Below, in pieces: positions 42,938-54,433 of a stretch of DNA of 64,000 bases. The translations under genes were made by a program, and so were the position numbers. The notes beneath the pieces were generated by a model. The model was not told the DNA's origin, ran no database searches, and worked only from the letters and a program-made list of their open reading frames with translations. The stretch is from Siphonodentalium dalli. Lineage: Eukaryota; Mollusca; Scaphopoda; Gadilida; Siphonodentaliidae. The first letter of the stretch is position 1. Every line of letters starts with the position of its first letter. The stretch lies in the NCBI GenBank assembly GCA_032622095.1, contig CP136064.1:52270073-52334072 (forward strand), given 5' to 3'.

Positions 42938-43680
42938 TAGTGTTCGGTCCGAATATTCGAATGTTCGAATATTCGCTCGTAAAACTAAATATTCGAATAA
43001 TTATTTGACTATTCGAATATTCGAGAATAATCTCTTGGTAATTGTTTTCTGGTTTGTTATTAGTCTGAGGGTCTCTTAAAAGAATAGTCTATTTTCCACT
43101 GACCATAAACGAATTAATATGACGTAACTGTAACGTTCTGATTTGATTGGCGCCATGACGTCGAAATAATTGTATTGGCTAGGTGTAAACCAGACCGTGA
43201 TTGCATGCGGTCATATGAAGCGGACCTATTAACAAGGCACCGGTTTGTGTTGTTTGCGCGTTGTCACTTGTGTGTATAATATGGCGTCAAATTCGAAGAA
43301 ATCAGATATATGGACTCACTTCACGTTGGATGCCAAAACTAAAAAGGCCGCAGGGCTGATCTATATATATACTGAAAAACGCAACCGGTTGAAGCCGCAG
43401 ACTGTCCGGATGTTACACTTCTTGAACAAGAACCTTTAAGCCATGCATGGGACATTGACTACTTGAACTTCATATACAGATAAACTCTTGCTATGAAGCC
43501 AAAATACTTTTTTTCTCTCTTTTTTTTTGCGTATAGCATGTATTAAATAATAAATTGGTTCCAAAATATGTTATCTATATAATTTTATAATTTATCTAAA
43601 TATTCGAATACTATTCGAATATTCGCTCGTTATTCGAACCAAATATTCGAATACCGAAATCCGTCGAATACCGAACACTA
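42938..43680. mobile_element. hAT element with BED finger fragment (8-bp TSD)
   Basis: The ends TAGTGTTCGGT ... ACCGAACACTA are flanked by TCTCATGT at 42930-42937 and 43681-43688. The subterminal parts are crowded with CGAATATTCG palindromes. It is 743 bp with a truncated BED-type frame inside. Confidence 0.95.
43281..43439 (+). pseudogene. BED zinc-finger N-terminal fragment of hAT transposase
   Basis: The frame MASNSKKSDIWTHFTLDAKT KKAAG... resembles the start of BED-finger hAT/ZBED proteins (SxVWxHFxLDxxxKKAxC), but the CxxC that should follow is lost and the frame ends after 52 residues. It lies inside the hAT element and is non-functional as transposase. Confidence 0.65.
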
Positions 43681-43689
43681 TCTCATGTA

Positions 43690-43749
43690 ATGGATTATTA
43701 TTTGGATAATGCACCACCTAACGCCAGTTATGGACTCGAAGAAGTACCG
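43690..43749 (+). CDS. Candidate first coding exon of a divergent gene, unrecognised
   Basis: The ATG opens 20 codons (MDYYLDNAPPNASYG...) ending in phase 0 at a GTAAGTAC donor. It is not a family I recognise. The hAT element with its duplication ends one base before the ATG, so the original 5' UTR (GATCATTCTCATGTA-ATG) is split. The head-to-head layout with SMG9 supports a shared promoter region. The evidence is a start codon plus a strong donor only. Confidence 0.4.
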
Positions 43750-44931
43750 GTAAGTACTTTAGTTGAGATTATCGTGTCGAATAATTTGAATTTCAACGAT
43801 AAGCGTGCGTCGTCGAATTGATTTCCTACACAAGCAACTTAAAGTTTGAATTTGAAGTTTAACCCTTCAATTCTTAGAAACTAAAACAAAATTGTGTCAG
43901 TTTCGTGTGATGGCATTTTAATTACTACCTAAATTTCACGATCCATGTATGGTAATGCATGGATTTAGGGACATGGTGGCAGGAATAGCTCAATCATGAA
44001 CGTAGTGCGCTGGGAGCAGCGATATGCGAAAGCGACCATGTTGACCTATAGGCGGCAGGGGTGTTGCACGGGTGTCTCACATTCCCACCACGGCCAAACT
44101 ATGGCAATATTGTCAACAGTTGGATATTTCATACATGACACAACATTAGTTGGAACTTTCACACGGTTACACCAACACTATTATAATTTATAGGTTGAGA
44201 TTGTTCTCGTAGTTTGATTTTGCAAGAATTTTTAATTGTTTTTAGAACATTTGCACATTACATTTTGGTAAAATTAGATTGGTTGTGGGGGGGGGGTCTC
44301 AGGTTGGAAATTTCCAACAATTGGAAATCTTGAGGCCAGTCTAGGTGTTAGGAGTCTGCAATTTCAGGTTTAAAAGGATCTAAAAATGTTCTCAGTGTAT
44401 TCCGTTCCGCTCCTGGCCGTGGCAACAATTGGATACCAATGATAGAATAATGCTACCATCCAGACCGTGACGGAGCAGTAATTTGGGAAATTAAACCACA
44501 AAGGGGTGCAGTTGTAAATTCCAAGGTGGAAACCCCCTCCCCAACGCGGAAACCATCTAGTCACGTCCCTGATTGTGGATTTCCATGAATAGGCCTATAG
44601 GCCTAATTAAGTTTAGGCTACACCAGTGGACACAATTCCACCTCCAGTTATATGTATATAACCTATCATGCCTATATAACTGTGGGGGGGGGGGTGTGTA
44701 CTGCCAAATAGGAATTTACAATTGCACCATGAGTCACCCATTTCGTTAAAGAAAATGCTGAGCTGCAAAACGGAGTTCAGTCCCATCGATTGGCGCCCTG
44801 CATGGGTATGGGGTAGAATACTACATGGAGTTTGCAAAATGCTAAGTGCATGTAGGCTACATGACTACATGTAACTATATTTGAACAACCCGCCCTTAAT
44901 CGATATTTTCAAACCGGTACCTTAAAGTTAA
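43750..44931. other. No gene recognised
   Basis: Possible intron of the plus-strand gene. G runs lie at 44286 and 44683, with small palindromes (GGAAATTTCCAACAATTGGAAATC at ~44308). Confidence 0.35.
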
Positions 44932-45390
44932 AGGTACTCAATCCGATAAAACTCCTCTCAATTACTATTTCAATGGCTTCGGGGGTCAAAAATATTTGAT
45001 TCGAGTCGAGGAAGTCACCCATCAAAGCTCAGATTTGTTAGATATCGATTTTAGAAATCTATTATTTTTCATTATCGGGAATACTATCTGGCCCAGAACT
45101 CAGTCAAAATTGCGTTAAAATTACCACTTGATTTTAGAGTTATCCATCCTTGTCTGTTTGAATAGATTTGGAGTACACATCCAGAGCAGTTATTAGTACT
45201 CATCTCGAGTTAATAAAACATTTCAAAAATCAATATCTAATAACTCTGAGCTTTGTTTGATGGGTTCCTCGACTCGAATCAAATATTTTTTACCCCCAAA
45301 GCCAAATAAATAGTAATATAGGACCCTCTGATCGGATTGTTGTTGTTGGAATCTGTTGAGATGGGGACCCTCTTTACGGATTGAGTACCT
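44932..45390. mobile_element. piggyBac-type MITE with ~100-bp inverted arms
   Basis: The TIR AGGTACTCAATCCG / CGGATTGAGTACCT lies between TTAA sites (44928-44931 and 45391-45394). Subterminal blocks with ATTTGATTCGAGTCGAGGAA, CCATCAAA..CTCAG and GATATCGATTTTAGAAAT are also inverted. Related partial copy at 52095-52516. Confidence 0.85.
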
Positions 45391-45394
45391 TTAA

Positions 45395-48300
45395 ATCCAC
45401 TTCGTGGTTTGCTCTATATAATATTCACTTGGGAAATGTTTCCCCGCATCGAAATAAGTCGATAAATACATGTCACAAAAATATGCATTGAGGTCATAAC
45501 AAATACAACATTGACCACGATGTTTGGGTACCAAAAAATCAGCTATTTACACGGAGAGTTCCAGAAATGTCATACATAAAGAGCGTTCGTTTCCCTTATG
45601 TGCCAAAAATGTGAACACCTGGAAAATGGCCATGTAAAGTAGTTACCAAACAATATGCCACCAATGCATTCAATGTTTCGTGTATTTGTCAACCAGGCCA
45701 TTATTGTATGATTACTAGTACTAGCACATACTTAATGGCAGGGATGGTATATCGAGGGGTGAAGGAAAGGGTGTACTAGTACTAGTATTTGCTCTTTCGA
45801 GCCTCCCTCGGAAGTTTTTAGTTTCCAAAATATATATATGTACATGTAGGCCTACCTATTCATGGTATCCGAATTAGTGACGTAGGTACAGGATATTTTT
45901 GTCGGGGGGAGGGGGGTGTGTGAACATTCAATTTCCAAACTGAATCCTTTTAAATCAGACACCAAACTCCTTGTTTCTCGAATTTCTATTTGCACCCCCC
46001 CCCCCCCCACCCGCTTTTGGATTGAAATTTACCACTCAGCACCCAGGGTTTAACTGGAACATAAATTTCCAAATGGTGTTAATTTCAGACAATTTTTAAG
46101 TCTAAAAGTTGAAATAATATATGTTACTGGAGGTGTAAACAAAACATTTCCTACTGATTGTTGGAAAATCACACAATGAAAACATATTCAACCTATACGT
46201 ACATAAAGTAACAAAGTAATGATGTGTCAGGCATGACAACTGCAAAGTTCTGTTTTTTGTTTGTTTTTTTTTTATTGATTTATTGCATATGTCACATAAC
46301 AGTGAAACAAGCAACAAGTTCCTCCTCTTACACCCACCGACAATCTCTGGAGTCAATTTTAAGTCACATGATGTTTGTTATGCGCCCCGCTGCCCAGCAA
46401 TGGGCATGCATCTATAGAACTTTGCAAAAAAAATAATTTCATTTTACAAACTTTACATTTAATACGTGCAAGCGTATCATTTTGCATTGTTTACGCCAAA
46501 GAATTACGTCATATTGATTACATTGTGTCAATGTTCAAATGACTGGAGCTGTTGGATGGAAGTTATGACGTTGTCACAATAATTATTTCAGCTGGAATTT
46601 AGTCGAATAGCAAACAAGAACGTAGTATTGAGCAATATTAGGATTTATGTATTTGGTTGAGGTAAAATTTTGAATTGATGCCTTCCCCATAAACGACAAA
46701 TGACTACAGGGACGTTGCCCTCAATGCCCTGTTTTAAACACCACTTGTCCCTAAAACATAACATTGAACACGCCCCATTATTAGACACGATTAATTGTCA
46801 CCCCCTTTCGTTCAGTTGATATTACCCAACTTTTTTAAACTATCAGTTTGGTTCCCAGCTTTTGTAACATTTATATTTGGTTACCCAGCTTTGTTAAATC
46901 AGACTGCAGTAGGCCTCCTACCCACATGACTTGACCTACATCTCTTCTCCGCTATTATTTTTAAACATCGTGACAAATATAGCCTATATCATTCATAAAG
47001 TGATAACAAATGGAACAGGTTCATTTCACTGACGTCGTTCACTAATTAAATCACGCTCTGTTAGAGATTTCATAAAGTATACCCAACTGAAAATAAAAAA
47101 AAAGCTGGGTACCCAACTGAAAATAAAAAAAAAAGAAGCTGGGTAGCCCAGGTAGCCGACTGGGCGAAAAAGGGGTGACAATGACCATTTCAGCATTATT
47201 GCAGGGCCTATATTTCGGCGAGAATCCAAATCTACTAGTAGATTCTCGTAAATAGGCATATTCTCGCAAATTACCCTGGATTCTCGTGAAAAAGTATGTA
47301 TGGATTCTCGCAAAATCAGATGAAATATATACCCTGTATTGGGTAGGGTAATTTTAAATGTTGGCGACATGCACAACTTTTGGCATTTTTAACCAATATA
47401 CATATACATTACCCATCCCATACTTTGTCTGGGGTATTCCTATCAATTATTTACTTGGATTCAACGGATTGGGGCTCATCAAGCTACCAACTAAAATAGT
47501 TTGTTGTTCTAACTTCTAACCAGTAGACTTATAGAGCAGTTTAGCAGAAGGGCGGACTGCTATCAACATGCTGTTGTCACCCCCCCCCCCCTGTCCGCAC
47601 GTCCCTGACAGTAAGGATTTCAGGTCTGTGACAATGTGGGTTGGAATAAATATGGTAATATTTGTAAATAAAATGGATGTGGCGACAGGGGGTTGAACTT
47701 TGAGGTGTTACCACCCCTCCCCAATTTTTCTCAAACTGTTCAACATTCTGGAATTCTCAATATTAAACACAAATTAATGTCGTGTCAGTCATGAAATGAC
47801 TAACTTTTGAACATTTTGGTCAAAGTGAAAGGGTGGGACAACCTTGCCCGCATATCTCTGGCAGTAAGAATCAAATTGCCCACTTAAATAGGAGGATGTG
47901 GCTTAGAACAAATAATTAGGGTGATCGCAATATTGATGAGGTATCACCCCTCCCCTCAAACTGTTCAACATTTTGAATTTTCGATAACTTTATAAGTTGA
48001 ATATCTTAGGCTAAAACTGTTTGAGATCATTTCGATACTCAATCGATAGTTTACATTTTCAAATATCTTATAAATATCATGGCAGCCATGGAATGCCAAC
48101 TGTTGAACTTTTTGTCATTATTATGGGGTTAGCTAATTTCAAGATTTGGAATGTTTTTGAGATCGTCTGGATAGTTTAAGTTCTCAACTTTGTGATATTG
48201 AGTACATTATATTATTTTCTACAAATTATATTATATAGCTATCTAAATGGTCATGCACGTGTTCGAATTTCAAACTCAGTATCGAAGGGAGAGCAATTGA

Positions 48301-48505
48301 AACTTAGTCAAGTTTGGAAAACAGATTGGTTCGCGGGTTGTTGCAATTTATGACCTCAACCAACGAAGGCTCTCTGTCCAAGTCCATGACATATTACCCC
48401 CCCCCCCCGTTCTCAACCCCTCCCCGTTCTGTATATTCATTCCGATTTGTCACCAAATGCTGACTTCAATAATTTTTATAATAAAGCATGTTTTCAAATA
48501 GCTGT
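45395..48505. other. No gene recognised
   Basis: This is AT-rich sequence with C/G runs (45907, 45994, 47578, 48397), a duplicated ACCCAACTGAAAATAAAAAA plus AGCTGGG unit at 47078-47150, and related GGTTACCCAGCTTT words at 46850-46900. Confidence 0.4.
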
Positions 48506-48509
48506 TTCA

Positions 48510-48639
48510 TCACAGGATCCTGGAATTTGGCCAACAACCCTCTTTTATTGGCGGAACCAGCACCCCGGACCACAGGTCGGTCCCGGGTGGTGGTTCCGCC
48601 AATAAAAGAGGGTTTTTGATCAAATTCCAAGCTCCTGTG
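48510..48639. repeat. Hairpin, ~58-bp arms
   Basis: CCCTCTTTTATTGGCGGAAC / GTTCCGCCAATAAAAGAGGG is the core, extended by CACAGGATCCTGGAATTTGG / CAAATTCCAAGCTCCTGTGG. The loop is about 10 bp. Confidence 0.92.
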
Positions 48640-49068
48640 GTAGGCCTAGTTATAGCATGTTTGAGCCGTGACCAATTGGTTGATTGAGACCAACCGACGT
48701 CGGTGTTATCAGCACATATACTCAAGTCCATCAAACTATGCATTGGGGTAACGTTATTCTCCGTTTCTTTCAGGACTTCTTAAAATCTACATGTTATCCT
48801 GTTTCTGGATCTGGACATTTTGTGTATAAGCTATGTTACTACAAGCGGATTTTATATTTTGAATAGTATTTCACGCCTGACATCAACGCGACCGACAGAA
48901 CTGTATACGACATACATTCATCAGCTTATGGTTATTCACTTGGATGGAAATTCTTACTCGGCCTGTGTTGTGCATTCAATTAGATGCCAAAATTCGGCAT
49001 GCATCGGTGTGTCAATAATCGGCATTGAAAGGATGTGTGTTCTTCTTGTTGTTGCAGTTACATCAGTA

Positions 49069-49556
49069 ATTAATGCTGATGGGGTCATTGTCACAAGGCT
49101 CCGGTCACATTCGTAGCCAGCTTTTTAAATCGATCACAAATGTAGCCAGCTTTTCTACGGCGATCACATTTGTAGCCAGCTTTTCATATTCATGCGAGCC
49201 CCAATGAACAAGATTAGGTTCGTCTCATTTTTCTGAGTTGATGAATGAAATACAACATAAATTTTAATTTTATATTAGTTCATCTAATAACCTGAGGTTT
49301 CCGATCAATGTCGTTAGATGCTCGAATTATATTCCAATATAAGTTGATAAACGAAGTCAGTTTTGGAGCATGACGTCGGCATTTTAGTCAAGAACGCGCT
49401 GACGTCATATTTCGCGCCACATAAAGCATGGAATTAGAAAAGCTGGCTACGAATGTGATCGCCGGCGAAAAGCTGGCTACATTTGTGAACGATTTAAAAA
49501 GCTGGCTACGAATGTGACCGAAGCCTTGTGACAATGACCCCATCGGCGTAATTAAT
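49069..49556. mobile_element. Foldback element B (sub-repeat arms)
   Basis: The terminal inverted repeat starts near AATTAATGC, then TGGGGTCATTGTCACAAGGC, and continues as three ~32-bp tandem units per arm built on TCACATTCGTAGCCAGCTTT. The arms total ~120 bp each and the middle ~250 bp is unique. The architecture matches the element at 61991-62430 but the sequence does not. Confidence 0.88.
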
Positions 49557-50649
49557 CATAACGATAACCCATGCAGGTAGGTAAATTTAAGATATTCAAG
49601 GAGGTGAATATAACATGTTTTCTCTCGGGATATGATTTCTTCAGACGGATTGTCAATCTATATATACGAAACAGTTGCTTCATACAAGCCAAAGTCCTGC
49701 ATACATATATGCATGCGCCATGGCATGAGGACACTGAATCCAGTTCATGACACATCATGAAAATATTATATTTGATATAATATGTTGGGTTTCTATACAT
49801 AAATTAATTTTTATGGATCCACGAGTTTAATTTCTCCCAGATAAATCATCCCAACGTATACAAGAAGCGTCATACGTATGTGCATAGAAACAAATAAGCT
49901 GTGTAATTGCTCATTTCATAATATGTTTACAGATAAAATTAATTGGCATATTGAATGCATATACTCAGTATAGTATCATGGACTATTTTGAAAACGGCAT
50001 GCAAAAACGCAATATTCTTTCTGACGTGAAATGTTTTATCACCATGCACGAAGTTCCCTCTAAATATATAACATTACTGGTAGTAAACGAGCAACTACTA
50101 GGTTTAATTTAATCATATGCACTTTGGGCCGTTTCAAATTTTGCACATCCACATCAGATCATCCTCCAGAATAATGATGTTCGAAGAAGATATAACCTGA
50201 CTAAAATTTAAAGCCACATATAATGTTTGAATATTTTTTCCCCCAACATTATCGAGAGCACAAAATCGCAAAATGAGCAGAATTGAGCAGAAATAAACAT
50301 TTCTGGATGGAAAAGGAATATATGAGCTAACAAAAAATATGTAGCGCTTTCGATAGCTTTATTTTCTTTAGAGTGAGTGGATGGTCAAGATTTTTTAAAT
50401 CAACAACTAATAGCATGTCATTTTGTCTTTATTTAAATCGGCAGACATTTTTTTCTATATATTTCATTTTCTTCGAGTTTTATACTTGTGAATTTAAATA
50501 ATATTTCCAATTATAATACTTTGAAGTTGCAGACATTATATGGAACTTTGTATGTATAAATTGGTATGTTGTATCTCAGCGGATGTTAATGTTATAAAGA
50601 CGCCCTGATGTGAGGGAAATCGCTCCTACGAATGGAGCATCGATCCGTT

Positions 50650-51067
50650 CTATCGTTGGGCCAACGTCATTTCTATCGTTGGGCCTAGGTTGGAATCCAA
50701 CGTTGGGCCAACTATGGCTGTTGCCGCTGGCTCGGCGTCGGCTCGACTCGACGGTGGTTCGACGTCGAGCCGACGTTTCGTGCGCCGTCGGGCACCGACG
50801 TTGAAACGACGTCGAACCAACGGTATATTCTACCATTAATACGTTGGCCCAACGTCGTATTAATAGTATAATACACCGTTGGTTCGACGTCGTTTCAACG
50901 TCGGGTGCCCGACGGCGCGCCAACGTCGGCTCGACGTCGAACCACCGTCGAGTCGACGACGGGATCCGACGTCGAATCGACGCCGAGCCAGCGGCAACAG
51001 CCATAGTTGACCCAACGATAGAAATGACGTTGGCCCAACGTTGGCCCAACGTGTGTGTGTTATCTGG
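50650..51067. mobile_element. ACGTTGG foldback element (palindrome ~400 bp)
   Basis: The left arm (CTATCGTTGGGCCAACGTCA ... GCTGTTGCCGCTGGCTCGGC) and right arm are inverted copies meeting at ~50850. Arms consist of degenerate CGTTGGGCCAACG / GTCGGCTCGACGTCGA words that are themselves short palindromes. The long frames on both strands are by-products. The right end (GTTATCTGG) abuts the MULE-like pseudogene. Confidence 0.82.
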
Positions 51068-51094
51068 TCCTTTCCTGCGACAGATGCGGAGACA

Positions 51095-51708
51095 GGAGAG
51101 CCTGACATTGAGTCATTTGTAATGGATTGTGAGATCGGTAAGGTTTTTTCACAGTCAATAATTTCACATTGAGCAATGGCATGTTAAATGTTAAAGTCTG
51201 ATTTTCAATAATAATAAGTTAAATAATAAAAATAAAATTATCTTTTACATTTAAAATCATTTACAATGTTTAACAAATATTATATATATATGTACGCATA
51301 TACTCACTCCTACTTTATTTTTTATTTCACAGCTGCATGGCAGGCAATGAGAGAAGTCTTCCTGGGCGCGACATCAAAGGATGCGTTTTCCACTGCATGC
51401 CGTGGTGTCAGGATGTGATGAAGGTCGGTGAGATCGGCCTAAAGACTGCCTATAATAACAACAACCCAACCAAGGCTTACATCCAGCAGTTCTTAGCTTT
51501 TCCCTTCCTGCCCGCAAGCCACATCCTACCAACATATAACAGCCTAGCCACCAGAGCCAGAACCGATCAACTGAAGCAGTTCATTGAGTACATCGGGAAT
51601 CAGTGAATGAGCAACAGCTGCATAGCAATAAGCGAATGGTGCATATTTGACCACCAGTTCCAAACAAACAACAACATCGAAGGTGCGAATCATTATCCAT
51701 TTAAATAA
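51095..51708 (+). pseudogene. MULE-transposase-like gene remnant, two exons
   Basis: Exon a (51095-51137) reads GEPDIESFVMDCEI and is followed by GTAAGG. An AG at 51331-51332 opens exon b with AAWQAMREVFLGATS, joining in frame across a 195-bp intron. The frame then shifts near 51378 and continues GCVFHC..QDVMKVGEIGLK, FLAFPFLPASHI..TYNSL, and, past an in-frame TGA at 51604, WCIFDHQFQTNNNIEG. This order matches the second half of MULE-transposase/FLYWCH-type proteins common in invertebrates (E..W, CVFH, PFLP..H, TNN..EG). The frameshift and stop make it a pseudogene. Confidence 0.75.
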
Positions 51709-52094
51709 CAAAATTTATACATACACAAAGGCGAAATTGAAATAAATATTTTAATTGAATAACACAAGTACGGTATACAAAAAAAATTAATCAATAAATA
51801 TTCGGATGTTTTATCATGTAAAATGTATATATTGATGTCATTATTTGAATTTGTTGATGTGTGTTATTAAATAAATTACTATGTATATATATCCATATAT
51901 CCATATATCCCGAAATGTTGACTCGTTCCTATTTGACAATTAAATATATCACTGTTATATTGTATTTATTAAATATGAAGCCGGCCTCCCATAATAGCCA
52001 ACCTACCCAGGGGTGTATCCATAACTCTGGTAAAAATAGGTGGACAGAGTGACGGAACCGAAGATCGAACTTGACCTGCACAGACAAAGCTCCC

Positions 52095-52516
52095 AAATTA
52101 CTATTTATTTGGCTTGGGAGGGGGTGGGTGAAAAAATATTTGATTCGAGTCGAGGAAACCACCCATCAAAGGTCAGCCTGAGAGTGATCAGATATCGATA
52201 TTTGAAATTTGTTATTTCTCGAGATGTGTAATTATTGGTGGCCTGGCAAATTCTCGGACCAAATTGCGGATAAAGATGGATAACTCTAAAATCAAGTGGC
52301 TTTGGTGTTAAATATATTGACAATCCGGCCGTATTTCGTTGAACAAAAATGTTAACTAATAACACGTTTCGGGCAATTATTGTATACTACAGTTGACTGT
52401 GGTTGGTATTATTGTTGGCCAATTAATCGATTCTGATAACTGAAGGGCATTTCAAAATGTTTGCAGTGTTGTTGGAGTCTGATGATATGGGGACATTCGA
52501 ATCGGATTGAGTACCT
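52095..52516. mobile_element. Partial copy of the 44932-45390 MITE
   Basis: It shares ATTTGATTCGAGTCGAGGAA, CCCATCAAAGGTCAG and the right end GGATTGAGTACCT + TTAA (52517-52520). The left terminus is missing. Confidence 0.7.
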
Positions 52517-52529
52517 TTAATAGAGGACG

Positions 52530-53784
52530 CACATGAGTAAATATCAGTGAAGGAAAAACATGGAAGTACTCATTGCTTCCCGCCCCGATAGCTGGCCCCG
52601 GCACACACACCCTCATTGTGTCGGGAAATATATCCAGACCCCCCCCCCCCCCCCCGGCCTGACCATCCCTAAAATTACTTTTAATCGACAGAAGTTTCTT
52701 GCGGTACAAAAAATGAACTTCGTTTAGGTTTATCCTGACTATTTCCTTCTAATACTTTTACCATATACGGGCTTGTACTACGGGCTCAACTCTAGGAAGA
52801 GGGTGCAATGTCGACCGGTTGACTTAAGGTCGGTTGGGGCTCCTCGATGGTGCAATGCCCGCCTTCTACTCCTGTGCGAGTGTCAGAACCCGTTGACCTG
52901 TGGTTGTGAGCTAGGTGCGTGCACAGATGAGGATGCAGATGATGCCAGACTATGTAATGTTGATTGGTGTGTCTCTGAAGGTTTGGAGTATCAAGTAGTG
53001 TTTCTATTTATTGTGTCCCACCCGTCCTCCCATAAGCACAGGCGCGGGTGAAGGCATGTATTTTCAAATTTGTATATGTAGTTGCTTTTGTAAATTTGTT
53101 TTGAGTTCAGGTTTTGTATTTGTTGATCAGTGTAATGAGTTTACAAGGTTAGCAGGTTAGTTGGTTGTTTGGTGGAGATAATTACTCAATGGCTTATACA
53201 ATACGGCCACGACAGGCGTATCTATGCCGCCCGAGGACATTCATCAGCGCCCAAGGAGCCATCTATGGCGTGAGCCCGCTACCCTACGTTTTGATATTAT
53301 TGTTAGACGGTCGATATTGCGGATTTTGCATGGATGCATGGGTTAGTATACATACGAGATGGGTTGTTTATACTGAGTTCTAGCGTTGGACTTTATTAAG
53401 GACTTGCATTACTGCAAGAGGGGGTGGCCAATTCACTGTGATATCCTGCCGATGACCAGTACGAACCAAAGAGCCCTCGGAAACATAATTCACAATTACC
53501 TGTCTTCTAGGTGGGGATGACTTATATAATTACCTGTTTGTGGTGTTGTTCCGAGCGCAGCTAGAAGAGAGTTTGATTAGTGTACTTACTATCCGTGTGA
53601 CTGTACTGTGTTAGTAACCTGATCGACATCGCGTTTTTTATGAGTTTTGAGAGATAAGTCTGTTTGTTTGTTGTTGATTATCGATTGGAAAGTCTTTATT
53701 AAATTGGGGAAGTGTTGGTGTGACCATTGAGGGGGATTATTCAAGCATAGCACAGAACCATCCCTGAACTCGCCGGCCCGGTTG
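52530..53784. other. Unassigned stretch, partly LINE 3' UTR
   Basis: A C run lies at 52639. From 52745 the plus strand is T/G-rich like 35050-37990, which suits an antisense A/C-rich transposon transcript. The 92- and 72-residue plus frames here are not recognised. The part just below 53785 is probably the 3' UTR of the LINE above. Confidence 0.35.
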
Positions 53785-54431
53785 TTATGTTTTGTCTTTG
53801 GTCAATAATGTTTTTCTGAGTTCTAGTTCGTCGATTAGGGTGCTGCCTTGTAGTCTTATCAGACTGTTTGCGGCTAATGTTTGTAATTTATCGTGGAATG
53901 AAGGTATGTAGGCTGTGTTATGTAATGCCCTGCTGGGGGTTCGTATGTTTTCCTGGAGTGTCATTCTTAATGTTTTATTTGGTATTACTTGGAGTTTGTT
54001 GAGTGTAGATTTTGGTATATAGGTCAGCTGTTATGATGGCCCCATATTCCATGATTGGTCGTATAAATTGCTTATATATAGCTTAATTAATCAGGGTTTC
54101 TGGATTGAGTCCCCATGATGTGCCCCTGAGCATCCTTAATAGCCCAATTCTTTGGTAGGCCCTGATTGAAATGTTTTTAATATGGGGATGGAAAGATAGT
54201 TTTAGTCAAGAATTATGCCCAGGAGAGTTGCCTCCTGGGTTTGTTCGAAAGTTTCCCCGTAAATGGACAAATTAAGTTTGTATTTGGTATGTTTTCTACT
54301 AAATAGGATTAATTGGGGTTTTTTGGCGTTAAGTTTGATGCGCCATTTGGAACACCACCCTTCCAGGTCGTTAAGTTGTTTTTGTAATCTGAATTTGGGG
54401 TCCCCCCCCCCCCCAGTGGTCCAAAGGCACA
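53785..54431 (-). pseudogene. LINE ORF2, C-terminal part
   Basis: Minus-strand frames read LWTTG..DPKFRLQKQLNDLEG, WCSKWRIKLNAKK, LLGIILDSKLSFHPHI, YQRIGLLRML, FIRPIMEYGA and, after frame breaks, ALHNTAYIPSFHDKL up to a stop at 53785. This is the thumb and C-terminal region of a Jockey/CR1-group reverse transcriptase. The upstream half is found beyond the inserted TIR element. A G-run (54402-54416) adds residues after WTTG. Confidence 0.8.
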
Positions 54432-54433
54432 TA

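Noticed and set aside
50576-51122. 157- and 92-residue Arg/Trp-rich ORFs
   Set aside because: They come from the ACGTTGG palindrome, which is open on both strands. Only the 51095-51137 part in another frame fits a known protein.
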